From an uncultured Campylobacter sp. (GTDB taxonomy: Bacteria; Campylobacterota; Campylobacteria; Campylobacterales; Campylobacteraceae), in the NCBI RefSeq assembly GCF_938045625.1, contig NZ_CALIAV010000012.1:1-27374 (forward strand): 27,374 nucleotides of DNA, read 5' to 3'. Positions within the stretch are counted from its first letter, which is position 1. Each line of letters starts with the position of its first letter. A model generated the notes under the pieces. It saw only the letters and a list, made by a program, of their open reading frames with translations. It ran no database searches and had not been told where the DNA came from. This document shows, piece by piece, positions 1 to 7,538 of this stretch. A program made the position numbers and the translations under genes.

Positions 1-244
1 GGCCGTGGCATAAAATTTCGCTCATGCTAAGCTGCGCGTAGTCCACGCTGACGCGTCCGTAGCCCGTAGCCGTTACGAAGCCCCCGCCGTAGCCTTTTTG
101 CTCTAAAATTTGCTTGATCTGCCGCGCGACTTTGACCGCGCTAAAGCCGCTAGGTAGCAAAAACAGCTCGCAAAATTTGCCGCACTCATCCATAACGGCG
201 ACCTTTGATGAGGTCGAGCCGATGTCGATACCGATAAAATACAT
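1..244 (-). CDS. Acyl-CoA dehydratase activase-like ATPase (BadF/BadG/HgdC family), 5' part only
   Basis: The 81 visible residues start MYFIGIDIGSTSSKVAVMDE. The GIDIGST(S)SK phosphate-binding loop is the signature of the ASKHA-fold activators of 2-hydroxyacyl-CoA dehydratases and benzoyl-CoA reductases. A GYGRVSVDYA stretch further on is also typical. Known members are [4Fe-4S] homodimers that hydrolyse ATP to inject a low-potential electron into a partner dehydratase. The cluster cysteines and the rest of the gene lie beyond the left edge, so neither the partner nor the domain count can be seen. The start is the ATG at 242-244; the ribosome-binding site before it (GGATTAGAGT) is weak. Family assignment is strong, substrate unknown. 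Confidence 0.85.
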   Translation of the reverse strand, partial: MYFIGIDIGSTSSKVAVMDECGKFCELFLLPSGFSAVKVARQIKQILEQKGYGGGFVTATGYGRVSVDYAQLSMSEILCHG

Positions 245-393
245 ACTCTAATCCGTAGTAAATTTTTCCGACACGCGGAACTTCGTCAAATTTGAGCGCA
301 AATTTGAGCTCAGGTTTGTGTAAATTTGCAGAAACTGTAATGAAGATAAATTTATGCAAATGTAAATCGCGACCGCGATCTGCTTTGGTTGAA

Positions 394-399
394 ATTATA
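394..399 (-). promoter_or_regulatory. Candidate -10 element for the activase-like gene
   Basis: A perfect TATAAT is read on the minus strand in the context GGCTATAATTTC. It would start a transcript near 387, giving a leader of about 140 nt before the ATG at 244. No clear -35 is visible, which is normal for Campylobacter sigma-70 promoters. The leader would begin close to a small GC-rich hairpin at 366-379 (ATCGC-GACC-GCGAT). Confidence 0.4.
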
Positions 400-553
400 G
401 CCAAAATCGGACGTAAAAAGCGAGGGAAAGTTAAAAATATTATTTTGCACATCAAATTTGAGATTTTTGGCGGGTCAGGCGAGAGTAAAATTTGACGATG
501 GAAATTAATGTACGGCGTTAAATTTTAAGTTAGGTTTTGAGGTAAGCGACAAG

Positions 554-597
554 CAAATTTGATGGTCGTGAGAGGCGAGAGCAGACTATCAAATTTG
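554..597. repeat. Inverted repeat, 14-bp arms
   Basis: CAAATTTGATGGTC (554-567) pairs with GACTATCAAATTTG (584-597). The stem is 14 bp with one G-U wobble, and the loop is 16 nt. It lies just beyond the terminator of the minus-strand gene ending at 674. It could be a second termination/processing structure or a dispersed palindrome built on the common AAATTTGA word. Confidence 0.55.
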
Positions 598-615
598 GCT
601 GGCGCAGTATGTAAA

Positions 616-641
616 TTTAGCCCGATCAAAAACGGGCTAAA
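616..641 (-). terminator. Probable intrinsic terminator of the lipocalin-like pair
   Basis: TTTAGCCCG (616-624) and CGGGCTAAA (633-641) form a perfect 9-bp stem with an 8-nt loop. It lies about 35 nt downstream of the stop codon of the minus-strand gene at 674-2164. The flanks are A/T-rich but there is no long pure U tract, so efficiency is uncertain. Confidence 0.6.
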
Positions 642-673
642 ATGCTAAATCCTACTAACCAAAAAGAGCCAGC

Positions 674-2164
674 CTACCGATAAACCTCGCCGTCGATGAT
701 CGCCATAGTTTTGTTATCTTTACTGCGTGGCAGGGTGTAGAAAAAGCTGTGGCGAACGACCGTACCGTCGTCGTATTTTAGCGTTAGCTCGCCTTGATCG
801 AGCGTGTATGAGCCCTCGTCGCTACGTGATTTCGAGCTGCCCCCGTCTATGCTGCCGCCTGGGGTACCCGAGGTTGCCATAGCATACGACGATCCGCCCG
901 AGCTAAAGCGCCCTTTGCCGTCAAAGCAGTAGTATCCGCTCACGCCTACGCTCACCGTATCGCTGCCACCCGACCAGCCGTGCAGGGACGACGAGCTGTC
1001 CTTGCGAAACGAGAAGCACTCTTTTGGCATTTGGCTTGAAATTTGCGCCTGAAACATATAATACCCCGTGCCGATTGAGTTCCACAAAAAGGTGCAGTCG
1101 TCGTTCTCGCAGTAGTAGCTCGTATCGTAGTCGTCGTTGCTAGTTGTCGTTAGGATGCCGTCTTTGACCTTATACGTTCCGTCGATGCGCGTGCGCCAGT
1201 CGGGCTTTTCTAGGCGGCTAGCGTAGGTGCCGTCGTCGCGTAGATAAAAGGAATAATCTTCGCTCGTGTTTAAAAGCATGTTAAATTTCGTACCGCCAAA
1301 TACCCCCGAGCCTTTTTTGCTCGCCCCGGCGCTACTATGTTTGACGCTAGAGTCCTTTGCGGGTTTTGCGGACTCGACCGAATTTGAGCTTGATTTGTTT
1401 GCTTTTGCCTGCGCGCTACTTGCGCTTTTTTTAAAGACGAACAAGACCTCTTGCCCGTCCGCGACTTGTTTGTATTCGAGCATGCCGTCCTTTAGCCAAA
1501 ACTCGCCCAGCCCTTTAGCGCTAAGCGCGTATTTGCCGCCGCCTAGACTTTCGTAGCCGCTTTTGCCTGCGCTATTGTTGCACGAACCGTCCGGATTTAC
1601 GCCCACGATGCCTACCGTCGCTTCATCGCCGCCGATCTCAAAAAACGAGTCGCCGAAGCACTTTTGTCCCGCGACTTTAAAGCTCTGCCCCTGCGCCTTT
1701 AGCGAGACTAGCTCCCATCTGCCCTCAATCTCGCTTAAATTTGACCCGCCGGGGCTTGCTTGATTTAGAGCGCCGTTTACGATGCCGGCTAAATTTACCT
1801 CGTCTTTTTTAAAGGTAAATACGATCTCGCCGCTGTCCGTGCCTTGTTTGTATTCGAGCGAGCCGTTATTTAGCCGTAGCTCGCCGCCGCCAAGCGAGTA
1901 TCTGCCGCCGCCTAGGTTTTTTAGAGCGAAGTTTTGTTCGGCTTTTTCGCATGAGCTGCCGCCCGCGCTACTTAAGCTTAGGCGCGCGCTATCGCCGCTA
2001 GCCTCGATAAAAGAGTCTTCGAGGCACTTTTGTCCGGCCGTTTTAAACGTCTGCCCCTGCGCCGTAACCGAGACGATGCTCCATCTGCCCTCTAGCTCGC
2101 TAGCGCTTAAATTTAACCCGAGGCAAAGCGCCGCGAGGATTGCGAAAAATTTAAATTTAGCCAT
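674..2164 (-). CDS. Secreted protein with two lipocalin-like repeats (paralogue 1)
   Basis: The 496-residue protein has a Sec signal peptide at about 1-21 (MAKFKFFAILAALCLGLNLS, then A-S). Two homologous beta-rich repeats follow, at about 23-120 and 145-246. Each begins with ELEGRW/EIEGRW, reminiscent of the lipocalin G-x-W motif, and ends in a VFTFKK/VFVFKK strand. Each has one cysteine pair (C47/C72 and C169/C195) that could form a periplasmic disulfide. A Ser/Lys-rich linker (about 247-288) leads to a C-terminal region containing DGTYASRLEKPDWRTRIDGT and a later G-SYTLDQGELTLKYDDG module. The start has AGGAAAAAC before ATG. It follows its tandem paralogue by 93 bases and is probably cotranscribed with it. 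No function is recognised; 'lipocalin-like' is a fold-level guess. Confidence 0.7.
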   Translation of the reverse strand: MAKFKFFAILAALCLGLNLSASELEGRWSIVSVTAQGQTFKTAGQKCLEDSFIEASGDSARLSLSSAGGSSCEKAEQNFALKNLGGGRYSLGGGELRLNNGSLEYKQGTDSGEIVFTFKKDEVNLAGIVNGALNQASPGGSNLSEIEGRWELVSLKAQGQSFKVAGQKCFGDSFFEIGGDEATVGIVGVNPDGSCNNSAGKSGYESLGGGKYALSAKGLGEFWLKDGMLEYKQVADGQEVLFVFKKSASSAQAKANKSSSNSVESAKPAKDSSVKHSSAGASKKGSGVFGGTKFNMLLNTSEDYSFYLRDDGTYASRLEKPDWRTRIDGTYKVKDGILTTTSNDDYDTSYYCENDDCTFLWNSIGTGYYMFQAQISSQMPKECFSFRKDSSSSLHGWSGGSDTVSVGVSGYYCFDGKGRFSSGGSSYAMATSGTPGGSIDGGSSKSRSDEGSYTLDQGELTLKYDDGTVVRHSFFYTLPRSKDNKTMAIIDGEVYR

Positions 2165-2257
2165 GTTTTTCCTTTCGTAAATTTTTAAGCCGTCTGCGGC
2201 GGTTTTGCCTTCGGCTTTTTGTTCTCAAATTTGCCCTGGTTTTACGCCGATGGGTTG

Positions 2258-3715
2258 TTATTCGTCCAAAAAATGTATCACGCCGTCGACGACCGCTCCG
2301 CCTGCCTTGCCTTCGCTAGTAGGCGGGATATAAAAAAAGCTATGACGCTGCGTCCGTCCGTCGTCGTACCTGAGCGTGAGCTCGCCCGCGTCTAGCGTAT
2401 ATGAGCCCGCGCTACTGCTAGATCTTGTTCCGCCGCCGCCCACATTGCTCATGGCGGCGGAGGAGTAGGACAAACTGCCGTCCTTGAAGTGGCCTTTGCC
2501 GTCGAAGTCATAGTACCCGCTCACGCCTCCGCCAACAACGTCCAAATCGCCCGAGGCGTTGTAAATGGACATGGAGCCAACGGCGGTGAATGAGTAGCTG
2601 CCCTTTGGCACCTCATTTAAGATTTGAGCGTTAAAGAGATGGTATCCGCCGTCGCTCCACAAAAACGTGCAGTCCGCATTCTCGCAGCTATATGTGCTTT
2701 GCTCGCCGTCGTTGGCGGTTTGTACGATTTTTTTGCCGTCTTTTTTATACGTGCCGTCGATGCGCGTGCGCCAGTCGGGCTTTTCTAAACGGCTCGCGTA
2801 AGTGTCGTCGTCGCGCAGATAAAAGGATATGTCGATGTTCGTGTTTATGAAAAACCACTTGCCTGCAAACACGCCCGTGCCTTTTTTGGTAGCTTTTGCG
2901 TCGCTATGCTTGACGCTAGGGTCTTTTTGGGGCTCTAAATTTGAGCTTGATTTGGCTTGTGTCTGATTTGAGCTAGCGTGTGCCGCGCGGCTTTTTTTAA
3001 AGGTAAACAAGACACCGCCCGCGCTTTGTTCGTATTCGAGCGTGTCGCCCTTTAATCTAAATTCGCCCGCGTCGTTATCTAGCGCATACCTACCTGCGCC
3101 AAGGCTTTTGTAGCCGCTTTCTCCCGCGCCGGTTTTGCACGTGCCGTCCGGATTTGCCGCTACGATACTGACCGTTGCTTTGCCGCCTGCTATCTGGAAA
3201 AACGAATCCTCAAAGCACTTTTGGCCTGCCGTTTTAAACGTCTGCCCTTGTGCTGCGACCGAGTCGATCTCCCATCTGCCCTCTAGCTCGTCCGCGCTCA
3301 AATTTGAGCCGGTTGCGGTTGCCACGGCTTTGTTTGCGGCCGCGTCTTTTTTGAAAGAAAAGACGATAAAATTGTCGCCGTCTAAGGACTGCTTTACTTT
3401 TAGTGCGTCTTTATCTAGCCAAAACTCGCCGATAGGACCCAGCGCGTATTTGTCCGCGCCTATGCTCTTAAAGGCGTAGCTTGCCGCGCCGCTTTTGCAC
3501 GCACCGTCCTCGCCTACGGAGCTAAGGCCTAGCTTTGCCTCGCGGCCGCTAACCTCGAAAAACGAATCCTCAAAGCACGTCTGTCCTGCCGTTTGAACCT
3601 CCTGCCCGTCTATGTTTGCCGAGACGATGCCCCACCTGCCCTCCAGCTCGCTAGCGCTTAAATTTAACCCGAGGCAAAACGCCGCGATGGTCGCAAAAAA
3701 TTTAAATTTAGCCAT
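2258..3715 (-). CDS. Secreted protein with two lipocalin-like repeats (paralogue 2)
   Basis: The 485-residue paralogue of the next gene downstream has the same layout: a signal peptide nearly identical to its neighbour's (residues 1-21), repeat A at about 23-123 (C47/C73), repeat B at about 143-241 (C167/C193), a Ser/Lys/Gln-rich linker, and a C-terminal region with DDTYASRLEKPDWRTRIDGT and GSYTLDAGELTLRYDDG. Nucleotide identity with the neighbour is high in patches, over the signal peptide codons and around 2746-2790 versus 1173-1217. That points to recent duplication or gene conversion. The ribosome-binding site is AAAAAGGAAAAAT before ATG. It is the promoter-proximal gene of the pair. The periplasmic or surface location follows from the signal peptide; the role is unknown. 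Confidence 0.7.
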   Translation of the reverse strand: MAKFKFFATIAAFCLGLNLSASELEGRWGIVSANIDGQEVQTAGQTCFEDSFFEVSGREAKLGLSSVGEDGACKSGAASYAFKSIGADKYALGPIGEFWLDKDALKVKQSLDGDNFIVFSFKKDAAANKAVATATGSNLSADELEGRWEIDSVAAQGQTFKTAGQKCFEDSFFQIAGGKATVSIVAANPDGTCKTGAGESGYKSLGAGRYALDNDAGEFRLKGDTLEYEQSAGGVLFTFKKSRAAHASSNQTQAKSSSNLEPQKDPSVKHSDAKATKKGTGVFAGKWFFINTNIDISFYLRDDDTYASRLEKPDWRTRIDGTYKKDGKKIVQTANDGEQSTYSCENADCTFLWSDGGYHLFNAQILNEVPKGSYSFTAVGSMSIYNASGDLDVVGGGVSGYYDFDGKGHFKDGSLSYSSAAMSNVGGGGTRSSSSAGSYTLDAGELTLRYDDGRTQRHSFFYIPPTSEGKAGGAVVDGVIHFLDE

Positions 3716-3756
3716 ATTTTTCCTTTTTGGTAAAATTTATGAAAAAACGGTGGCTG

Positions 3757-3765
3757 ATTTTAGCA
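3757..3765 (-). promoter_or_regulatory. Candidate extended -10 promoter for the lipocalin-like pair
   Basis: TGCTAAAAT is read on the minus strand about 42 bases upstream of the ATG at 3715. It resembles the extended -10 (TG-n-TAAAAT) common in Campylobacter. No distinct -35. Confidence 0.35.
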
Positions 3766-3952
3766 TCTAAGTATAAATGTACGAGAATTTAAGCAATGAA
3801 AAACGAAAGTAAGCTCAGCTTTTTGCGGCGAATTTATCGCTTTGCGCCTATTTTAATTCCGCAGTTGTCGTAAACTAGCGCAAAAACGTTTTGCAAAGCG
3901 GGAGTAGCGTACGAGTTTAATTTATATTTCGCAAAATCTCGGTACCTAGGCT

Positions 3953-3982
3953 AACTTAAGCCTTTGAGTAGCGACTTAAGTT
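3953..3982. repeat. 8-bp inverted repeat
   Basis: AACTTAAG (3953-3960) and CTTAAGTT (3975-3982) are separated by 14 bases. The arms extend to 11 bp if a 2-nt bulge is allowed. It lies about 75 bases downstream of the gene ending at 4056 and lacks a U tract, so it could be a weak 3'-end hairpin or a protein site. Confidence 0.35.
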
Positions 3983-4055
3983 TAAGCTAAAACGCACGGC
4001 GAGATATCTTTAATCGGTGCTAAAATCGCGCACGCCAGCGGCTAAAGCGTCTTTT

Positions 4056-4967
4056 TCAAAGTCTAAAAATACGCCTATAAATCGCGTTGTCGATATCGCC
4101 GTCGTTCAAAAACTCCAAATAATCATTTCGCATCTCCTCGCTCATAGCGTAAAAAGGCGAGACGGGCAGCAGGCACTCAAATAGCGACGCACCGCCGCAA
4201 AACGCGCTGCCGCCATCGCCGCCTTTAAAGTATATCGGCGCGCTTACAAGCTCGATCGGGTAAGGATCAAAGGCGATGAATAGCCCGAATAAATTCGGCT
4301 CAAATAGCGAAAATTCCGGATTTTTGGGCTGATTAACGTGCGGTAACGCTACCTTGTCGAAACCCAGCTCGTCGCCAAAACGCCAAAGCGTGCGCGCGCC
4401 GCATCCGGCTAGGTATTCCCATTCGTCCTGGCTGGGTAGGCTAAAGCCGTTCTTGCGTAAATTCGCTTCAAGCTCCTCGTGCGTGACGTCGTAAAACAAA
4501 AACGCGCGAATTTTGCCGTCTTCGCGAACTAACTTTATCGTGCTCCAAACCGTCATTTCAGAAATATCTTTGTCTTTACCGCACAAAAAATCCTCTATCT
4601 CGTTTGCGTAAATTTTAAGCCTTTCGTCGCTTAAATCTACCTCGTACCAGCTAAGTTCGGCGGGTTTTCTTTCGGCTAACACAGTGGGGATTTTGGCGCG
4701 GCGAAGCGGCGAGGTTTGTTCTGCTACGAATTCGCGCAGGCTTTGATCCTCGGGACAAAAGTCGCATTGTTTTTTAATCTCTTTTGTCGAATTTTCATCT
4801 AAAACGGCAAAATCATCCCAGCCAAGTTCGGGCTCGTCCCCCGGGATAAAAACGAACTCGCTCCCCTCAAAATCAAAAATGCCCGTCTCAAAGCTATGCT
4901 CGCCGCACGTAAATTTGCTTAAATTTAGAAATTTAAATTGCGGATATGCGGCGGATATTTTTAGCAT
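4056..4967 (-). CDS. Divergent FGE/SUMF1-like fold protein, function unknown
   Basis: 303 residues from the first ATG. Three stretches match landmarks of the formylglycine-generating-enzyme (SUMF1/EgtB/PvdO) fold in the right order: EFVFIPGDEPELGWD (about 36-50, like the 'IPGG-F-MG' entry), FSLPSQDEWEYLAG with W-R-FGDE (about 173-200, like 'LPTEAEWEYAARGG...WGDE'), and PNLFGLF (about 222-228, like 'PN-FGLYDM'). A GGDGGSAFCGGAS stretch lies near the end. The catalytic cysteine pair of true FGE and the strict 'GNVWEW' motif are not evident, so enzymatic sulfatase activation is unlikely and a binding role is possible. There is no signal peptide. The reading frame stays open upstream to 5018, where a good Shine-Dalgarno precedes an ATA codon, so the real N-terminus may be 17 residues longer. 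Confidence 0.65.
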   Translation of the reverse strand: MLKISAAYPQFKFLNLSKFTCGEHSFETGIFDFEGSEFVFIPGDEPELGWDDFAVLDENSTKEIKKQCDFCPEDQSLREFVAEQTSPLRRAKIPTVLAERKPAELSWYEVDLSDERLKIYANEIEDFLCGKDKDISEMTVWSTIKLVREDGKIRAFLFYDVTHEELEANLRKNGFSLPSQDEWEYLAGCGARTLWRFGDELGFDKVALPHVNQPKNPEFSLFEPNLFGLFIAFDPYPIELVSAPIYFKGGDGGSAFCGGASLFECLLPVSPFYAMSEEMRNDYLEFLNDGDIDNAIYRRIFRL

Positions 4968-5015
4968 CGCATCTTGTTTTTCTTTGGAATTTAGCTTTTG
5001 AAATTCTGCTTTGTT

Positions 5016-5029
5016 TATCTTTTTTCCTT
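5016..5029 (-). promoter_or_regulatory. Shine-Dalgarno plus ATA codon: possible true start of the FGE-like gene
   Basis: On the minus strand AAGGA (5029-5025) stands 6 nt before ATA (5018-5016). That codon is in frame with the ATG at 4967, and there is no ATG, GTG or TTG between them. The ATG at 4967 has only a poor ribosome-binding site. The extra residues would read roughly NKAEFQKLNSKEKQDA, a plausible N-terminus. Confidence 0.45.
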
Positions 5030-5044
5030 ATTAAAATTTAACGC

Positions 5045-5050
5045 ATTTTA
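5045..5050 (-). promoter_or_regulatory. Candidate -10 of the FGE-like gene
   Basis: TAAAAT is read on the minus strand in the context CCGCTAAAATGCG. It would start transcription near 5038, just upstream of the Shine-Dalgarno at 5029-5025. This agrees with translation from the upstream site. Confidence 0.35.
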
Positions 5051-5210
5051 GCGGACTAATCTAAAAAATGTTTAAATTTAGACGAGCGGCGCGGCTCAAC
5101 TCGGCTTTGAGCTAGACCGTAAGCGATAAAATAGATTCAAGTAAAAACTATTTGCGAGTTAAAAACAGGGCGAATTTAAAAATCAAAAAGAAGGATGCGA
5201 AGCGGTAAAT

Positions 5211-5235
5211 TTAAAAAGAGCCCGGAGTCGGGCTC
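5211..5235 (-). terminator. Intrinsic terminator of petABC
   Basis: GAGCCCG (5218-5224) and CGGGCTC (5229-5235) form a perfect 7-bp GC-rich stem with a 4-nt loop. On the minus strand TTTTTAAATTT follows at once. It begins 5 bases after the petC stop codon. Confidence 0.85.
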
Positions 5236-5240
5236 AAATT

Positions 5241-6269
5241 TTAGTGTAGGCTAGACCAAACTTTGCGTTTCCAAAGCCATCCGAAGATGCCGAAAATCAG
5301 GAAGTAAATCATCACATTTATGCCTAGACTTTCGCGCTCGGCTTTTTTAGCGTCGCCGGCTTTTTGCATATAGGCTACGATTTGATCCTCGCTAGCCTTG
5401 CTTAGTCCTACGCGAGGCATCGCTGTGCCTGGTAGCATCTTTTGCGTGTCGTTTATAAATTTATGCAGATAATCATCGCCTTTTGAGCGGATCATCATCG
5501 ATAAATCAGGCGGGTTTGAGCCCATATACGCGGCTAAATTTACACGGTTGGTTAGCGTGTATTTGTTTTCGTACTTCATATCGTGACATCTTTGACATGC
5601 GTCGTGAAATACCTGTTCGTCGCTAACTTCTTTAGGCGCGATAGACTTTAGATACGCAACTATATCAGCGATCTCGGCATTTGGATCTTCTCCGCCCGCT
5701 CCGAAAAAGGCCGGCATCGGATAAGGCTTTTCGTCGTTAAATTTATGCGTTAGCTTTAGCGCTTTAGTCGGGTCTTTTATAAGAGCTACTAGGGAATGCG
5801 CGTCGTATATCGCTCCTGCAGTGCTAAGATCGGGCGGTACTACGCCGTACGCTTCGCTAAGTTCGGCAGCGCTCATAGCTGTCGGCATGCCTGCAGCCTC
5901 TACGCCGTGACAGCCCGTACAACCCGCGTTAGCAAAAGTTTCCGCGCCTTTAGCGGCGTCTCCTTTGGCTAAATTTATAGTCTTTACTTCTTTCCAAAAC
6001 GCCGTGTAATCCTCAAGAGATTTTTTTGCTTCTTCTAAATCTTTTTTCGCTCCGGCGATTTTCTTTTCGTCGTTTAGTGCTTGCGCGGCTTCAAGAGCTT
6101 TTTGTCTAGCTTCTACTACGGATTTAGCTTGAGCTACGTCCTCTGCGCCAAAGTCATAATCAGCCGAATTTACGTGCGGATGCATGACGCTGTGTGCGTA
6201 TGGCTCTATGCCCCAGTACGCTACGCCGGTAAGCGCGACTACGATTATAAAAATTTTTAGTTCTTTCAT
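5241..6269 (-). CDS. petC: Ubiquinol-cytochrome c reductase, diheme cytochrome c1 subunit
   Basis: This 342-residue subunit of the bc1 complex accepts electrons from the Rieske centre and passes them to periplasmic cytochrome c. It has an N-terminal membrane anchor (about 5-22), a charged Ala/Lys/Glu-rich, probably coiled-coil segment (about 43-90), a first c-type domain with CTGCH at 117-121, and a second with CQRCH at 225-229. The likely methionine axial ligands are in YPMP (about 185) and TAMP (about 284). A C-terminal membrane helix (about 317-334) ends in a basic tail. The two-heme architecture is the epsilonproteobacterial form, unlike the monoheme c1 of alphaproteobacteria and mitochondria. 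The start ATG overlaps the petB stop (ATGA). Confidence 0.92.
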   Translation of the reverse strand: MKELKIFIIVVALTGVAYWGIEPYAHSVMHPHVNSADYDFGAEDVAQAKSVVEARQKALEAAQALNDEKKIAGAKKDLEEAKKSLEDYTAFWKEVKTINLAKGDAAKGAETFANAGCTGCHGVEAAGMPTAMSAAELSEAYGVVPPDLSTAGAIYDAHSLVALIKDPTKALKLTHKFNDEKPYPMPAFFGAGGEDPNAEIADIVAYLKSIAPKEVSDEQVFHDACQRCHDMKYENKYTLTNRVNLAAYMGSNPPDLSMMIRSKGDDYLHKFINDTQKMLPGTAMPRVGLSKASEDQIVAYMQKAGDAKKAERESLGINVMIYFLIFGIFGWLWKRKVWSSLH

Positions 6270-7528
6270 TTCATCGCTCCTTTTTTCTCAAGAGTCGTTA
6301 TGATAGGTAAAACGACAAAAAGCAGAACGAAAAACGTAATGGTCGAGTAAAATCCTATCCATGAGTTTGAAATACCAAGCGTCACGCCGTCGGCAGGTAG
6401 CTTGCCAAATATCGTAAGCACGATCATATCGACCACTAGCAACCAGAACCATACGAAAAAGCCCTTTCTCTCGTGAGCCGGAGCCACGACGTCGCTTCTG
6501 TCGTAAAGCGGCATGAAAAATAGAGCTACGCCTGCGATCGCAAACGCGATAAGGCCGATGTTGTAAGCTTTAAATCCGAAAATATCGAAGAAAAATCCGC
6601 GCAAAATCTCGTACTGCCACAAGAAGTACCACTCAGGATAGATGTGCGGAGGCGTTTTTAGCGGGTTGCCCGGCTCGAAATTTATCGGATCCATCGCAAA
6701 GTTGAAATGGAAACAGACTAAATAGAAAAAGAAAATCATGAAAAAGCCGATATACATGAAGTCTTTTGCCAAAAAGCCCGGCCAAAACGGAATTACTTTC
6801 GCGTTTTTCGTATCGCCGCTTAGGTATTTTTCGGCTTCTACTTCAAAGTCTATCTCCTCGCCCGTTTCGTTATTTACGTGCGGAACGCGAAGCGTATAAA
6901 AGTGTATCGCGACGACTGCTATAAGCACGATCGGTAGCAAGCATACGTGAAGCATGAAAAATCTCGTCAAAGTCGGATCGCTAACGGCGTAGTCGCCTCT
7001 GATCCACTCGACCACCGCATCGCCGATAACCGGGATGCCGCCGAATAAATTCGTAATAACCATCGCCGCCCAGTAGCTCATCTGACCCCAAGGTAGCATA
7101 TATCCGCTAAAAGCCTCGGCTGAAAACAGGATGAAGAGCAACATACCGCTGACCCAAATCATCTCGCGACCTTTTTTGTAAGAGCCGTAGTAGATCGCCG
7201 TAAAGGTGTGTATGTAGATGATTAAAAATACGACCGAAGCCGCAACTGCATGTATGTGACGCCATAGCCAGCCGTACTCGACTTCTTTCATTATAGTCAA
7301 ATTTACGCTGTCAAAGGCTAAATTTATGTCCGGCTTGTAGTACATAACTAGCATAAATCCGGTAAAAATAAGCAAAGCAAAAAGCGTCGTGAGTATAACG
7401 CCCATCGCCCAGAGGAAATTTATATTTTTCGGTATCCAGTATTCGCTGACGAGTACTTTCATTAGCTTGTTTAAGGCGATCCTCTGATCTAGCCAGTCTA
7501 AGACGCCCGTTGATTTTCTGATGTGCAT
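6266..7528 (-). CDS. petB: Ubiquinol-cytochrome c reductase, cytochrome b subunit
   Basis: 420-residue integral membrane core of the bc1 complex, with quinol oxidation (Qo) and quinone reduction (Qi) sites. Two histidine pairs that would ligate the b hemes are visible: H93/H107 and H194/H209. The second pair is spaced one residue wider than in classical mitochondrial cytochrome b. The Qo-site PEWY motif is at 298-301. Eight or more hydrophobic helices run through the chain. It is a full-length b (not split b6/subunit IV). The start has GGAGGGAAAA before ATG. It lies 10 bases after petA and overlaps petC by 4 bases, so the three genes form one operon. Confidence 0.95.
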   Translation of the reverse strand: MHIRKSTGVLDWLDQRIALNKLMKVLVSEYWIPKNINFLWAMGVILTTLFALLIFTGFMLVMYYKPDINLAFDSVNLTIMKEVEYGWLWRHIHAVAASVVFLIIYIHTFTAIYYGSYKKGREMIWVSGMLLFILFSAEAFSGYMLPWGQMSYWAAMVITNLFGGIPVIGDAVVEWIRGDYAVSDPTLTRFFMLHVCLLPIVLIAVVAIHFYTLRVPHVNNETGEEIDFEVEAEKYLSGDTKNAKVIPFWPGFLAKDFMYIGFFMIFFFYLVCFHFNFAMDPINFEPGNPLKTPPHIYPEWYFLWQYEILRGFFFDIFGFKAYNIGLIAFAIAGVALFFMPLYDRSDVVAPAHERKGFFVWFWLLVVDMIVLTIFGKLPADGVTLGISNSWIGFYSTITFFVLLFVVLPIITTLEKKGAMK

Positions 7529-7538
7529 TTTTCCCTCC

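Larger units (their letters stand above)
245..673. other. Non-coding spacer with hairpins
   Basis: About 430 bases without a convincing gene. Short open frames on both strands lack ribosome-binding sites and resemble no known protein. The spacer holds the minus-strand promoter candidate at 394-399, a long inverted repeat at 554-597 and a terminator hairpin at 616-641. Many copies of AAATTTGA/TCAAATTT words occur here. Confidence 0.6.
3716..4055. other. Non-coding spacer
   Basis: This 340-base gap between two minus-strand genes holds the candidate promoter at 3757-3765 and an inverted repeat at 3953-3982. I see no gene, RNA or clear terminator for the upstream gene. Confidence 0.55.

Noticed and set aside
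186..455. Minus-strand frame of 89 codons overlapping the activase-like gene start
   Set aside because: Its C-terminal part is an out-of-frame reading of the activase gene; no ribosome-binding site and no family resemblance.
1782..2180. Plus-strand frames opposite the lipocalin-like genes
   Set aside because: Pro/Ser/Leu-rich antisense readings of Gly/Ser/Lys-rich coding sequence; the minus-strand frames have signal peptides and ribosome-binding sites.
2183..2217. AAGCCG...CGGCTT hairpin between the two lipocalin-like genes as a terminator
   Set aside because: Only 6 bp with a large loop, and on the minus strand it is followed by TAAAAATTT, not a U tract; the genes are probably cotranscribed.
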